Source of the DNA: Treponema sp.
Lineage (GTDB): Bacteria > Spirochaetota > Spirochaetia > Treponematales > Breznakiellaceae
Length of the DNA stretch: 48,896 bases
Direction of reading: 5' to 3'
Assembly: GCA_031276965.1 (NCBI GenBank)
Contig: JAISMC010000066.1
Coordinates: 1-48,896 of the forward strand
Shown: in pieces, positions 8,793 through 16,693 of the stretch
How the letters are laid out: every line of letters begins with the position of its first letter
Numbering within the stretch: the first letter of the stretch is position 1
Made by a program: the position numbers and the translations under genes
Notes under the pieces: generated by a model
Databases searched by the model: none
What the model was told of the DNA's origin: nothing
What the model saw: the letters and a program-made list of their open reading frames with translations, nothing else

Positions 8793-9602
8793 ATGAAAAA
8801 AATCATTCTCCTAATCATTATCCTGGGCCTTGGCGGATCGGTCTTCTTTTTGGGCTGGGCCCAGCTTACGGTTCCCCCCGGTTCCTGCGGGGTTCTCCGC
8901 TCAAAGACCTTCGGCATCGATCCCCGGCCCATACGGGAAGGGGAATTCCGCTGGGTCTGGTACAAGCTTATCCCCACCAATGTCAGCATCGAAATTTTCC
9001 AGCCCAAACGCTTCGACCGTACCGTTAATGTCAAGGGCGCCCTCCCCCAGGGGGAAAGCTACGCTTCCCTGGCGGGGCTGAAAACGGACTTTTCCTACGA
9101 GATTGGCGGTTCCTTTTCCTTCGGCATTAAAGCCGCCGCCCTGCCCGCCCTGATAAGCGAAGAGGGAATTGAAGACCAGGCGGGGCTTGAGGAATACCAG
9201 CGGCGGCTCGCCGGCGAGATAGAGCGTTTCGTTGTTCAGCGGCTGTATGCCTATGGGGAGGATCCGGCGTTTGTTGCGGCCAATGCCGCCCGTATAAGCG
9301 GTCCGGGATCTCTGGATTTTCTGGAAGCGGACATCCTAAATGCGTTTCCCCATATAGAGGATCTTTCCCTTGCTATCAGGATATCCGGTTTCCCCGACTT
9401 CGCCCTCTACAACACGGTGAAGGCCCTCTACGAAGATTACCTGAAACAGCAGCGGGAACTGCTGCAGAACGACATCTTCGCCGCCGCGGGAAGGAACCTG
9501 TCCTCCCGGCTTCGTTTTGATGAGCTGGAAAAATACGGGGAGCTTTTAACCAAGTACCCCATACTGCTTGAGTATCTGGCCCTTGAAAACAAGGCCCCAT
9601 AG
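8793..9602 (+). CDS. membrane-anchored Band-7/SPFH-like protein
   Basis: A 269-residue protein when started at the ATG followed by KKIILL. An upstream in-frame ATG at 8712 would add 27 residues before the hydrophobic anchor and is less likely. One N-terminal membrane segment (about 2-20) is followed by LTVPPGSCGVLRSKTFG, which resembles the VPPG-G-V start of SPFH/prohibitin domains, and then a charged helical C-terminus. SPFH proteins organise membrane microdomains and proteases. Membership here is a remote-similarity call by eye. No Shine-Dalgarno is visible. A TTGCTA-N18-TATCAT promoter at 8757-8786 would give an almost leaderless mRNA. Confidence 0.65.
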   Translation: MKKIILLIIILGLGGSVFFLGWAQLTVPPGSCGVLRSKTFGIDPRPIREGEFRWVWYKLIPTNVSIEIFQPKRFDRTVNVKGALPQGESYASLAGLKTDFSYEIGGSFSFGIKAAALPALISEEGIEDQAGLEEYQRRLAGEIERFVVQRLYAYGEDPAFVAANAARISGPGSLDFLEADILNAFPHIEDLSLAIRISGFPDFALYNTVKALYEDYLKQQRELLQNDIFAAAGRNLSSRLRFDELEKYGELLTKYPILLEYLALENKAP

Positions 9603-9680
9603 GAGGGAACCATCCCGGCAGTTCGATCCATGTTGATACGGAGCGTCCTATTTGTTACTATTCTAAATTGAGGAGTCTGA

Positions 9681-10298
9681 ATGCGTATGCCAAGGGGTAT
9701 ACCCCTTTTTCTAATACCGGTAATCCTGTTATGCGCCGTTCCGGCCGTTTTTGCCCAAGAGGAAGAACCGGAAATTCCCGGAGACGAATGGTCCGGCATG
9801 CCCTCTTCCCTTTATTCCAGGGGAGACAAGACCTTTACCATTTCCCTGGGGGCCATTTTTCCCACCCTGATGTACAATGACTTCAATAAGGTGGAAACCA
9901 AGATAAAACCCGGCGGAACCGGTTTTTTGGCCTTCAATTACTTTTTGAACTCCTATCTTTTTATCGGAGCCGAGATAGGGGGAATGTTTTCCCCCACCAT
10001 CGGGGAAAATATGGTGTATATTGTACCCATGGGGGTAAAAGTGGGGTATCAGTTTGTGATAGGCCGCTTTGAATTTCCCGTTTCTCTTATGGCAGGCTTT
10101 GCCCCCCAGCAGTACAAAAACGAGGACTACGGCGGCTTTTTCCTTAAGCCCTCGGTATCTGTTTTCTGGCGTTTCAATACGGACTGGTCCTTCGGGCTTA
10201 ATACGGGCTGGTGGTGGGTTCCCCAGTGGACCGGCAAGGGCCCCGACGCTTACGGCAACTTTATGGACCTGACCGTCTGCGCCCGGTATCACTTCTAG
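9681..10298 (+). CDS. secreted beta-barrel outer-membrane protein candidate
   Basis: A 205-residue protein with a clear signal peptide (about 1-25, ending AVFAQ). An acidic segment follows, then alternating hydrophobic/polar strands rich in aromatic residues and glycine, ending in the terminal aromatic ARYHF typical of outer-membrane barrels. The size fits an eight-stranded OmpW/OmpA-like barrel; treponemes are known to have OmpW-like proteins. GAGGAG precedes the ATG. The lipoprotein gene follows after 11 bases, so the two are probably cotranscribed. Which 8-strand family it belongs to is not settled. Confidence 0.75.
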   Translation: MRMPRGIPLFLIPVILLCAVPAVFAQEEEPEIPGDEWSGMPSSLYSRGDKTFTISLGAIFPTLMYNDFNKVETKIKPGGTGFLAFNYFLNSYLFIGAEIGGMFSPTIGENMVYIVPMGVKVGYQFVIGRFEFPVSLMAGFAPQQYKNEDYGGFFLKPSVSVFWRFNTDWSFGLNTGWWWVPQWTGKGPDAYGNFMDLTVCARYHF

Positions 10299-10309
10299 GG
10301 AGATGAGCG

Positions 10310-11434
10310 ATGTTTCGATCTTTTGTAAAAATGGTAAAAATCCGCCGGATTTTGCCGGCATGTATTTTGGCCCTTTCTCTGTTTTTCTTCCCTTCCTGCA
10401 AGCAGGACGCCATCTTCTTTGACATTTCCCAGGAAGTCGAACCCAAGGACCCCCGGATAGAGGGGACCCCTTCCAAGATAGTTCGATTTCCTTCAAGTGG
10501 TATTGTTGATATTACCCTCTATGTAGCCAACGGACGTTTGCATCGATATAAGGAAGGTACTCCGGCAGTAACCAGGGGGACTTGGGATTCTTCGGTAGGC
10601 CAGCCCCCGGGTGGCGCCCGGACCGTGGCCGCGACCACCGGTTTTTTGTACGCTATAACAGGTAACGGAAATCCCAATTCCTTTCAGCTGTACCGGAGTG
10701 GGGATGGTAATACTTGGCCTGCCACTTTTGCTGGTTCCAGCAATGGTCAAATCCGTATCAGCTACATCCAGAGCATTTTTGGCGCCGGTGAGGTGCTTTT
10801 TATATGTACCGGTCCTGCTCCTAATTGCGTTATTTCCTATTTGAAGGATTCGGATAACTCCGATGCTCCCACAGAAATTCCCGGTTTGAGGGGTTTGTTA
10901 ACGGGAGCCATTCTTGATGGTTCCGACTACTATCTCGCTGTTTCAGAAAAAGGCATCTATACAGGGACAAGTGAATCATCATTAGCAGAATTACCAGGAT
11001 CATCCGGTAAAAAATTCCAAGGCCCTGATAGTCTTATAAACGCAAACGGCACAAATTATGCCCTAACTACGAGTGGAATATGGAAATTATCATCCGGCAG
11101 TATATCGCCTACTAGTGTTCCCTTTTCATTTTTTTGTTCCGCTCTTTATCCAAATCCGTTGGCTGGAACCCCTTCCCTGCTTCTCTTGGGAACCGATGGC
11201 GGATACGGCGCATATGCTATTGACCCATCCGGTGCTATAGGACCCCCAAATGTTAATGGCAGCATGCCCGACGGCACAACCGGATTTTCTTCGCTGGAAG
11301 ATAATGTGGTTAACTACTTATACGTTTTAAGCGAAACCTCGCTTTCACCTTACAGCGCTCCGGTCATTTTCGCTTCTACCCAGCGGGAAGGGCTCTGGTC
11401 CTACAGGAACGGAGAATGGAACGCCGAAGACTAG
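10310..11434 (+). CDS. lipoprotein with propeller-like repeats, unknown function
   Basis: A 374-residue protein with a basic N-terminus, hydrophobic stretch and a lipobox-like FFPSC placing the lipidated cysteine at C30. The body is rich in Ser, Gly and Thr, with short repeated strand-turn segments such as TTGFLYAIT, GSDYYLAVSEKG and GTNYALTTSG that suggest a beta-propeller (inference). A late insert is followed by FASTQREGLWSYRNGEW. GGGAGATGAGCG precedes the ATG. The middle and 3' parts are clearly more AT-rich than neighbouring genes, which fits a fast-evolving or recently acquired surface protein. It is paired with the barrel candidate. Confidence 0.75.
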   Translation: MFRSFVKMVKIRRILPACILALSLFFFPSCKQDAIFFDISQEVEPKDPRIEGTPSKIVRFPSSGIVDITLYVANGRLHRYKEGTPAVTRGTWDSSVGQPPGGARTVAATTGFLYAITGNGNPNSFQLYRSGDGNTWPATFAGSSNGQIRISYIQSIFGAGEVLFICTGPAPNCVISYLKDSDNSDAPTEIPGLRGLLTGAILDGSDYYLAVSEKGIYTGTSESSLAELPGSSGKKFQGPDSLINANGTNYALTTSGIWKLSSGSISPTSVPFSFFCSALYPNPLAGTPSLLLLGTDGGYGAYAIDPSGAIGPPNVNGSMPDGTTGFSSLEDNVVNYLYVLSETSLSPYSAPVIFASTQREGLWSYRNGEWNAED

Positions 11435-11446
11435 CCTGCCGGGACC

Positions 11447-13747
11447 GTGGCTGACCTTTTCAGTTCCCCGCCGGCGGGGTCCGAGGGGCCCCTGGCGGAC
11501 CGGATGCGGCCCAGGACCCTGGACGACGTTATAGGCCAGGACCACATCGTCGGTCCGGGCCGGCTCCTCCGGCGGGCCATCCAGGCGGACCGCCTTTCGT
11601 CGGTCATATTTTACGGCCCGCCGGGCACGGGTAAAACCAGCCTGGCCCGGGTCATTGCCAACACCACCAAAAGCGCCTTTGAAAGCCTCAATGCGGTTTT
11701 GTCCGGGATTAAGGACATCAGGGAGGCCATAGATCGTTCCGATGAAAGACGGCGGCTCTACGGCAGGCGGACCATACTCTTTGTGGACGAGGTCCACCGC
11801 TGGAACAAGGCCCAGCAGGACGCCCTGCTTCCCTGGGTGGAAAACGGTACGGTAATCCTTATCGGGGCCACCACGGAAAATCCTTTCTTCGAGGTAAACC
11901 GGGCTCTGGTCAGCAGGAGCCGTATCTTTCAGCTGAAGCCCCTCAGCGCCGGGGCCCTTTGGGAGACCGCCCGCCGCACCCTCCTGGACAGGGAACGGGG
12001 TTACGGCCAATGGCGGGTCGGCTTTGCCGAGGGGGCCCTGGAACACCTGGTGGAAGTGGCCGGCGGGGACGCCCGGAGCCTCCTCAACGCCATGGAACTT
12101 GCCATAGAAACATCGCTCCCCCCGGCGGAAGCTCCGGCGCAGATCTCATCCTGGCCGCCCCCGCCGGGTACGGAGATTGCCGTTTCCTTCGAAGCCGCCG
12201 AGGAGAGCATACAGCGCCGGGCGGTACTCTACGACCGGGACGGGGACTATCACTTCGATACCATCAGCGCCTTTATCAAAAGCGTCCGGGGCAGCGATCC
12301 CGATGCGGCCCTCTACTGGCTTGCAAAGATGGTCCGGGCCGGGGAGGATCCCAGCTTTATTTTCCGGCGCATGATAATCCTGGCCATGGAGGATGTGGGC
12401 CTGGCGGATCCCGGCGCCATTACGGTGGTCCTCTCCTGCGCCGAAGCCTTTGACCGCATCGGTTTTCCCGAGGGGAATTTTCCCCTCTCCCAGGCCTGTC
12501 TCTACCTGGCCGCCGCCCCCAAATCCAACACCACCATGAGCTTCTTCGATGCCATGAAGGAGGTTGAAAAGGAAGACGCCGAAGTCCCCGGTCATCTCAG
12601 GGACGCCAGCCGGGACAAGGAAAGCTTTGGCCATGGAGAGGGCTATATTTATCCCCATGCCTACCGGGATCACTGGGCGGCCCAGCAGTACCTGCCCTGG
12701 AGCCTCCGGGGGAAAACCTTCTACGTTCCTTCCCGCATGGGTTATGAGGGGCGCATCAGGGAGGAAATTTTAAGGAAGCGGGAACTTCAGGCGGCCATAG
12801 TCCTGGGCGGCGACGCCGGGGATCAGGAGATTCTTTCCTGGTCCGCCTTGTCCAAGGGCCGGGAGGGCTGGTTCAAGCGGCTTGAGTCGGGAAGAAGCGC
12901 CCGGCTCCTGGCGGACCGGGACGCTGTCTTCGCCGCTGCCGCCGCTGCCCGCCATGACCGGATACTCATCCCCGAGGCTAACGACGGCCTCCTCCTCTGG
13001 GAAGCCCTCCGCCGGGCGCCCGAGGGCTTGACTGCCGCCCTGGTGGACACCGGAGAGGCCCGGGAGGCCCTGATCCGCTATGCCGAAGTACTGGACGAAA
13101 GCGAACAGCCTCAAATCGCCCTTTCGGGTCCTCAATTTCCGGGGCTCCCCTCCCCGGAAGAAGCGGAGGCCCTTTTCGGCGCCTCCGGATTCGACCGTAT
13201 TCTGATGAGAGAACCCTGGAAAAGAGGTTTCGGTCCCGGCGGAGCGGAGGCCCTTCCGGCGATGCGGGCCTTTGCCGAAGCCGCCCGGCGGCTCCTGGTC
13301 CGTGAGGGACGCCTGGTTCTCCTCAAAACGCCGCCGGTCCTGGGGGAAAGAATATCCCGCATCCTGGAAAGTTCCGGTACGGACAATTGTTCCGGCGGAG
13401 CCGCCGCGGGGCTGTTGAACAGGCTTAAAAAGGTGGAGGAGGCTTTTTTCACCGCGGCGGATACGGGCAGTGGCGGCTGGACCTGGACCGGAGAAACCCT
13501 GGAAACGGCCTTTTCGGTCTGTTTTGAGATTACCGTCACCCTGCTGGAAGCCCAGGAGGAACGGCTCCTTACAGAAAGGGACCTGTCGTCCTGGTTTGAT
13601 ACGGAGAAATCCCGCTGGGGAAAACATGTTGCCGCCGCCCTGGGGGATGATTTCGGCGTCCTTAAAAGTATGATGCAGGACAGAGCCAAAGAAGGCCCCG
13701 TCCTTTGGCGGTGGAAAAGCCTCCTCGTGACGGGAAGGCCCAAATAG
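11447..13747 (+). CDS. rarA: RarA/MgsA AAA+ ATPase fused to a methyltransferase-like domain
   Basis: A 766-residue fusion starting at GTG. Residues 1 to about 440 are RarA (MgsA), a clamp-loader-like AAA+ ATPase that acts at stalled replication forks. It has Walker A GPPGTGKT (57-64), Walker B LFVDE (D114, E115), sensor GATTENP and a conserved C-terminal oligomerisation part with [16 protein letters not shown] and [14 protein letters not shown]. Residues about 480-766 add a domain with a Rossmann-like pattern ([15 protein letters not shown], then [16 protein letters not shown]), reminiscent of class I methyltransferases. A RarA/unknown-domain fusion of this kind is known in cyanobacteria and spirochaetes. 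The role of the C-terminal domain is not known. Confidence 0.9.
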   Translation: MADLFSSPPAGSEGPLADRMRPRTLDDVIGQDHIVGPGRLLRRAIQADRLSSVIFYGPPGTGKTSLARVIANTTKSAFESLNAVLSGIKDIREAIDRSDERRRLYGRRTILFVDEVHRWNKAQQDALLPWVENGTVILIGATTENPFFEVNRALVSRSRIFQLKPLSAGALWETARRTLLDRERGYGQWRVGFAEGALEHLVEVAGGDARSLLNAMELAIETSLPPAEAPAQISSWPPPPGTEIAVSFEAAEESIQRRAVLYDRDGDYHFDTISAFIKSVRGSDPDAALYWLAKMVRAGEDPSFIFRRMIILAMEDVGLADPGAITVVLSCAEAFDRIGFPEGNFPLSQACLYLAAAPKSNTTMSFFDAMKEVEKEDAEVPGHLRDASRDKESFGHGEGYIYPHAYRDHWAAQQYLPWSLRGKTFYVPSRMGYEGRIREEILRKRELQAAIVLGGDAGDQEILSWSALSKGREGWFKRLESGRSARLLADRDAVFAAAAAARHDRILIPEANDGLLLWEALRRAPEGLTAALVDTGEAREALIRYAEVLDESEQPQIALSGPQFPGLPSPEEAEALFGASGFDRILMREPWKRGFGPGGAEALPAMRAFAEAARRLLVREGRLVLLKTPPVLGERISRILESSGTDNCSGGAAAGLLNRLKKVEEAFFTAADTGSGGWTWTGETLETAFSVCFEITVTLLEAQEERLLTERDLSSWFDTEKSRWGKHVAAALGDDFGVLKSMMQDRAKEGPVLWRWKSLLVTGRPK

Positions 13748-13825
13748 CCCTTTGGTATCCGCGAACGGCGGATCGGCAGTATCGGTACAAACAGGTAAAA
13801 ACTTTAGAAAATTCCGCAAAAACGC

Positions 13826-13853
13826 TCAAGTTTTTATCCGCTCCTGCCGATAA
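13826..13853 (+). promoter_or_regulatory. sigma-28 (FliA-type) promoter of flaB-1
   Basis: TCAAG at 13826-13830, a 15-base spacer, then GCCGATAA at 13846-13853. This is a full match to the sigma-28 -10 consensus and a close match at -35 (consensus TAAA). The start site would be near 13860, giving a leader of about 100 bases. Confidence 0.85.
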
Positions 13854-13919
13854 TAGAACCGGTTAAGTCTTTTTAGAGCGGGGTCCGCGGCTCTTCCCTG
13901 AAAGGACCGGACCGGCGGG

Positions 13920-13952
13920 GGCAAGGATGCCTTCGGCGACATATTTCAAGGA
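13920..13952 (+). promoter_or_regulatory. candidate CsrA sites in the flaB-1 leader
   Basis: GGC-AAGGAT-GCC at 13920-13931 is a short hairpin with GGA in its hexaloop, and CAAGGATG matches the CsrA core CARGGAUG. A second CAAGGA at 13947-13952 overlaps the Shine-Dalgarno. The pair of sites, one upstream hairpin and one over the ribosome binding site, is the arrangement known for CsrA control of flagellin mRNA. Confidence 0.5.
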
Positions 13953-13959
13953 GGATGAC

Positions 13960-14820
13960 ATGATCATCAACCACAACCTGTCCGCCATGTTTGCGGACCG
14001 GTCCCTCAAGGTTACTAACAATAGCCTTACCAAGAACATGGAGAAGCTTTCTTCCGGGCTTCGTATCAACCGGGCGGGGGACGACGCCTCCGGGCTCGCG
14101 GTTTCCGAAAAGCTCAGAAGCCAGATCCGGGGTTTGTACCAGGCTTCTACCAATGCAACAAACGGCATCTCCTTTATCCAGGTCAGCGAAGGTTACCTCC
14201 AGGAAACCCAGGATATCATCCAGCGTATACGGGAATTGGCGGTACAAGCCGCCAACGGCATCTACTCCGAAGAGGACAGGATGTACATCCAGGTGGAGAT
14301 CTCCCAGCTGGTGGATGAGGTGGACCGCATTGCCAGCCATGCCCAGTTTAACGGCATGAATATGCTGACCGGCCGCTTTGCCCGGGATACCGGAAACAAC
14401 CTCATCACCGGGTCCATGTGGTTCCATATCGGCGCCAACATGGATCAGCGGGAGCAGGTCTTCATCGGTACCATGACCTCCAAGGGCTTGGGAATCCGCA
14501 ATGCCGGGGACGAAAGCTTTATCAGCCTCGAATCTCCCGACAGCGCTAACCGGGCCATAGGAACTCTGGACACCGCCCTCAAGATCATCAACAAGCAGCG
14601 GGCCGACCTGGGCGCCTATCAGAACCGGCTGGAACACGCCGTGGTAGGCCTCGATATAGGCGCCGAAAACATGCAGGCTTCGGAATCCAAGATCCGGGAC
14701 ACCAATATGGCCAACCAGATGGTGGACTATACCCGGGACCAGATTCTGATCCAGTCCGGGACGGCCATGCTGGCCCAGGCGAACCAGAGGGCCACCTCGG
14801 TATTGCAACTTCTGCAATAG
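13960..14820 (+). CDS. flaB: periplasmic flagellin FlaB (first copy)
   Basis: A 286-residue flagellin. It has only the conserved D0/D1 helices at each end ([17 protein letters not shown]... [23 protein letters not shown]... and ...[39 protein letters not shown]) with a small central part. This is the usual form for core flagellins of spirochaete periplasmic filaments. The ATG at 13960 is chosen because AAGGAGG lies 5 bases before it and MIINHN is the standard N-terminus; an upstream in-frame ATG at 13927 is not credible. There is no export signal peptide, as expected for type III secretion. It has a sigma-28 promoter upstream and stacked terminators downstream. Confidence 0.97.
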   Translation: MIINHNLSAMFADRSLKVTNNSLTKNMEKLSSGLRINRAGDDASGLAVSEKLRSQIRGLYQASTNATNGISFIQVSEGYLQETQDIIQRIRELAVQAANGIYSEEDRMYIQVEISQLVDEVDRIASHAQFNGMNMLTGRFARDTGNNLITGSMWFHIGANMDQREQVFIGTMTSKGLGIRNAGDESFISLESPDSANRAIGTLDTALKIINKQRADLGAYQNRLEHAVVGLDIGAENMQASESKIRDTNMANQMVDYTRDQILIQSGTAMLAQANQRATSVLQLLQ

Positions 14821-14838
14821 GGAGTTACAGTGTAAGAT

Positions 14839-14926
14839 GAGGGTTTTCCCTCTTTTCCGGGGATTTTCCCGGAGGAAAAAGCTTAGACGGGGAAATTCCC
14901 GCGGGATTTCCCCGGGCTTTTCTTAT
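14839..14926 (+). terminator. stacked hairpins and terminator between the two flagellin genes
   Basis: Three hairpins follow flaB-1. GAGGG-TTTT-CCCTC (14839-14852) is followed by TTTT. A bulged TTTTCC...GGAAAA hairpin lies at 14853-14880. A GC-rich hairpin at 14889-14913 (GGGGAAA...TTTCCCC, flanked by AAAAAGC and GCTTTTCTT) ends in a T-rich tail. The last is a good intrinsic terminator. The array should both end and protect the abundant flagellin mRNA. Confidence 0.75.
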
Positions 14927-15227
14927 AAGGAAAGCTTTACCGGCTCATAATAAAGAAGTATCTTTTATTATGACCGCTGTTCCGGTTCCGCAGGGGGCCG
15001 GGACGGCAGCGTTCTTTGACAAAGACCCTTTGTTGGAAACCGGGTAAGAGTTCAGCTTGCCCGGCGCGCACAACGGTTCGAGAGACGTATCTCCGGTTTC
15101 GGAGATGCATCTCCCGTTCCGCCGTCGGAATTTCAGGAGGAGCGGCGCGAACCTTCTCCTGGAGGGAGGACTGTGCGGTTCGGCTCCGGCTAAGGACAGC
15201 CGGGGTTACCAACGCAAGGAGGGTTAT
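14927..15227 (+). promoter_or_regulatory. structured leader of flaB-2
   Basis: This gene-free stretch holds no sigma-28 consensus. A weak sigma-70-like pair TTTACC-N17-TATCTT lies at 14936-14964. An extended hairpin at 15072-15118 has arms AACGG and CCGTT around a 13-bp near-perfect stem (15082-15094 with 15101-15113). CCGGCT-AAGGAC-AGCCGG at 15186-15203 is a perfect 6-bp stem with GGA in a hexaloop, a classic CsrA site shape. CAAGGAGGG at 15215-15223 overlaps the Shine-Dalgarno. Confidence 0.6.
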
Positions 15228-16082
15228 ATGATTATTAATCACAACATGAGCGCCATGTACGCCAACCGCCAGCTTGGGGTTACTACTGCCGATGTAGCAA
15301 AGAGCATTGAAAAGCTCAGCTCCGGCATGAAGATCAACCGGGCCGGTGATGACGCTTCCGGGCTTGCGGTTTCCGAGAAAATGCGGAGCCAGGTCAGGGG
15401 CTTAAATCAGGCTGAGCGTAATATTCAGAACGGCGTGTCCTTTATCCAGGCGACTGAGGGTTACCTTCAGGAAACCCAGGATATTCTGCACCGCCTCAGG
15501 GAGCTGTCCGTACAGTCCGCCAACGGTATCTATACCGATGAAGACCGTATGCAGATCCAGGTAGAGGTTTCCCAGCTGGTCGATGAAATCAACCGTATTG
15601 CGAGCCACGCTCAATTTAACGGTATGAACATGCTGACCGGGGCCTTTGCCCAGAATTCGGCGGTAAACCGGATCATGCAGTTCCAAGTGGGAGCTAATAT
15701 GGACCAGAGCGAACAGGTCTATATCGGTACCATGACCGCTGCATCCCTTGGCTTACAGACCGCTCAGGGTGAAGCCGGAACTGTTTCCATCGCCACCCCC
15801 GAAGAGGCCAATCAGGCTATTGGGATGGTGGATTCCGCCCTCAAACTGGTTTCCAAACAGCGGGCCGATCTCGGCGCGTACCAGAACCGGTTTGAAATGG
15901 CCGCCGAAGGCGTGGCCATCGCAGCGGAAAACCTCCAGGCCGCCGAGTCCCGGATCAGGGATACGAATATGGCGGAGGAAATGGTCGGTTACACCAAGGA
16001 CACCATTCTTAATCAGGCGGGAACCGCCATGCTGGCCCAGGCCAACGTGCGGACCCAGTCGGTACTGCAGCTCCTTGGTTAA
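15228..16082 (+). CDS. flaB: periplasmic flagellin FlaB (second copy)
   Basis: A 284-residue FlaB flagellin closely similar to the first copy in both terminal helices ([44 protein letters not shown], and the end [39 protein letters not shown]). The ATG at 15228 follows AAGGAGGG and gives the standard N-terminus; the longer ORF reaching back to 15057 is a frame extension through the leader. Spirochaete filaments are usually built from several FlaB isoforms, so this is a paralogue rather than a duplicate artefact. It has its own long leader rather than the sigma-28 promoter seen for the first copy. Confidence 0.97.
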   Translation: MIINHNMSAMYANRQLGVTTADVAKSIEKLSSGMKINRAGDDASGLAVSEKMRSQVRGLNQAERNIQNGVSFIQATEGYLQETQDILHRLRELSVQSANGIYTDEDRMQIQVEVSQLVDEINRIASHAQFNGMNMLTGAFAQNSAVNRIMQFQVGANMDQSEQVYIGTMTAASLGLQTAQGEAGTVSIATPEEANQAIGMVDSALKLVSKQRADLGAYQNRFEMAAEGVAIAAENLQAAESRIRDTNMAEEMVGYTKDTILNQAGTAMLAQANVRTQSVLQLLG

Positions 16083-16161
16083 GGCCGGCATCTTTCAAGA
16101 GACCTCTGGACGTCGTCTTTTGGAAAACATTGGTATTGAGCAGCAGTAAAATGACCAGTGA

Positions 16162-16198
16162 GGGTGGGGAAGATCGCGCCCTTCCCCGCCCTTCTTTT
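16162..16198 (+). terminator. intrinsic terminator after flaB-2
   Basis: GGGTGGGGAAG (16162-16172) pairs with CTTCCCCGCCC (16181-16191) around an 8-nt loop and is followed by TTCTTTT. This is a strong GC-rich terminator about 80 bases past the flaB-2 stop. Confidence 0.85.
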
Positions 16199-16280
16199 GG
16201 AGACTACGATTCCCTCCGGTTGGAGGGGATATAACCGGTTCTTGCCACGGATTGGCGGGAACTTAGCTGTGTAAACAGCC

Positions 16281-16292
16281 GTACAGGGAGGT
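16281..16292 (+). promoter_or_regulatory. near-consensus CsrA site over the flaG ribosome binding site
   Basis: GTACAGGGAGGT matches the CsrA consensus RUACARGGAUGU at 11 of 12 positions and contains the flaG Shine-Dalgarno GGGAGG. A small hairpin GCTGT-GTAA-ACAGC lies just upstream (about 16267-16280). Confidence 0.55.
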
Positions 16293-16297
16293 ATTCC

Positions 16298-16666
16298 ATG
16301 AGTATACAAGTCGCCGCTGTAGGATCGATCCAGCAGCAGGAACTTCCCCGGGACAGGGGATCTGTGCGGGCAGCGCAGATCCGGACTGCGGAACGAACCG
16401 CTGTCCTTGACAGATTTGAAGCGTCCCTGCCGGGAAACGGTGAACCTCAAAAATTGGAAGCCATTACCGGGGATCTTGAGCGGATCAGTCTTGCCTTTAA
16501 CCGCAAACTTCAGTTTGTGGTGGATCACCGGTCCAACGAAGTAATCGTAAAGGTCATCGACCCGGAAACCGATAAAGTAATCAAAGTGCTTCCACCGGAA
16601 GAATTGCAGCGTATGCACAACAAGTTAAAGGAGACCATAGGTTTTCTCTTTGACGAGATGGTTTGA
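16298..16666 (+). CDS. flaG: FlaG family flagellar protein
   Basis: A 122-residue FlaG-domain protein. The N-terminal half is variable and charged. The C-terminal half (about 60-122) carries the conserved LQFVVDHRSNEVIVKVIDPETDKVIKVLPPEEL pattern, followed by a final helix. FlaG proteins influence filament length and usually sit next to fliD, as here (27-base gap). GGGAGG lies 5 bases before the ATG. Its leader contains a strong CsrA-like site. Confidence 0.92.
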   Translation: MSIQVAAVGSIQQQELPRDRGSVRAAQIRTAERTAVLDRFEASLPGNGEPQKLEAITGDLERISLAFNRKLQFVVDHRSNEVIVKVIDPETDKVIKVLPPEELQRMHNKLKETIGFLFDEMV

Positions 16667-16693
16667 TCGGCCGGCTGGGGAGGGGAAAACGGC

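Noticed and set aside
15016-15044. TTGACA as a flaB-2 promoter
   Set aside because: No -10 box lies 16-18 bases downstream.
15016-15231. Possible 71-codon ORF in the flaB-2 leader
   Set aside because: It overlaps the flaB-2 start, has arginine-rich low-complexity content and lies over the leader hairpins.
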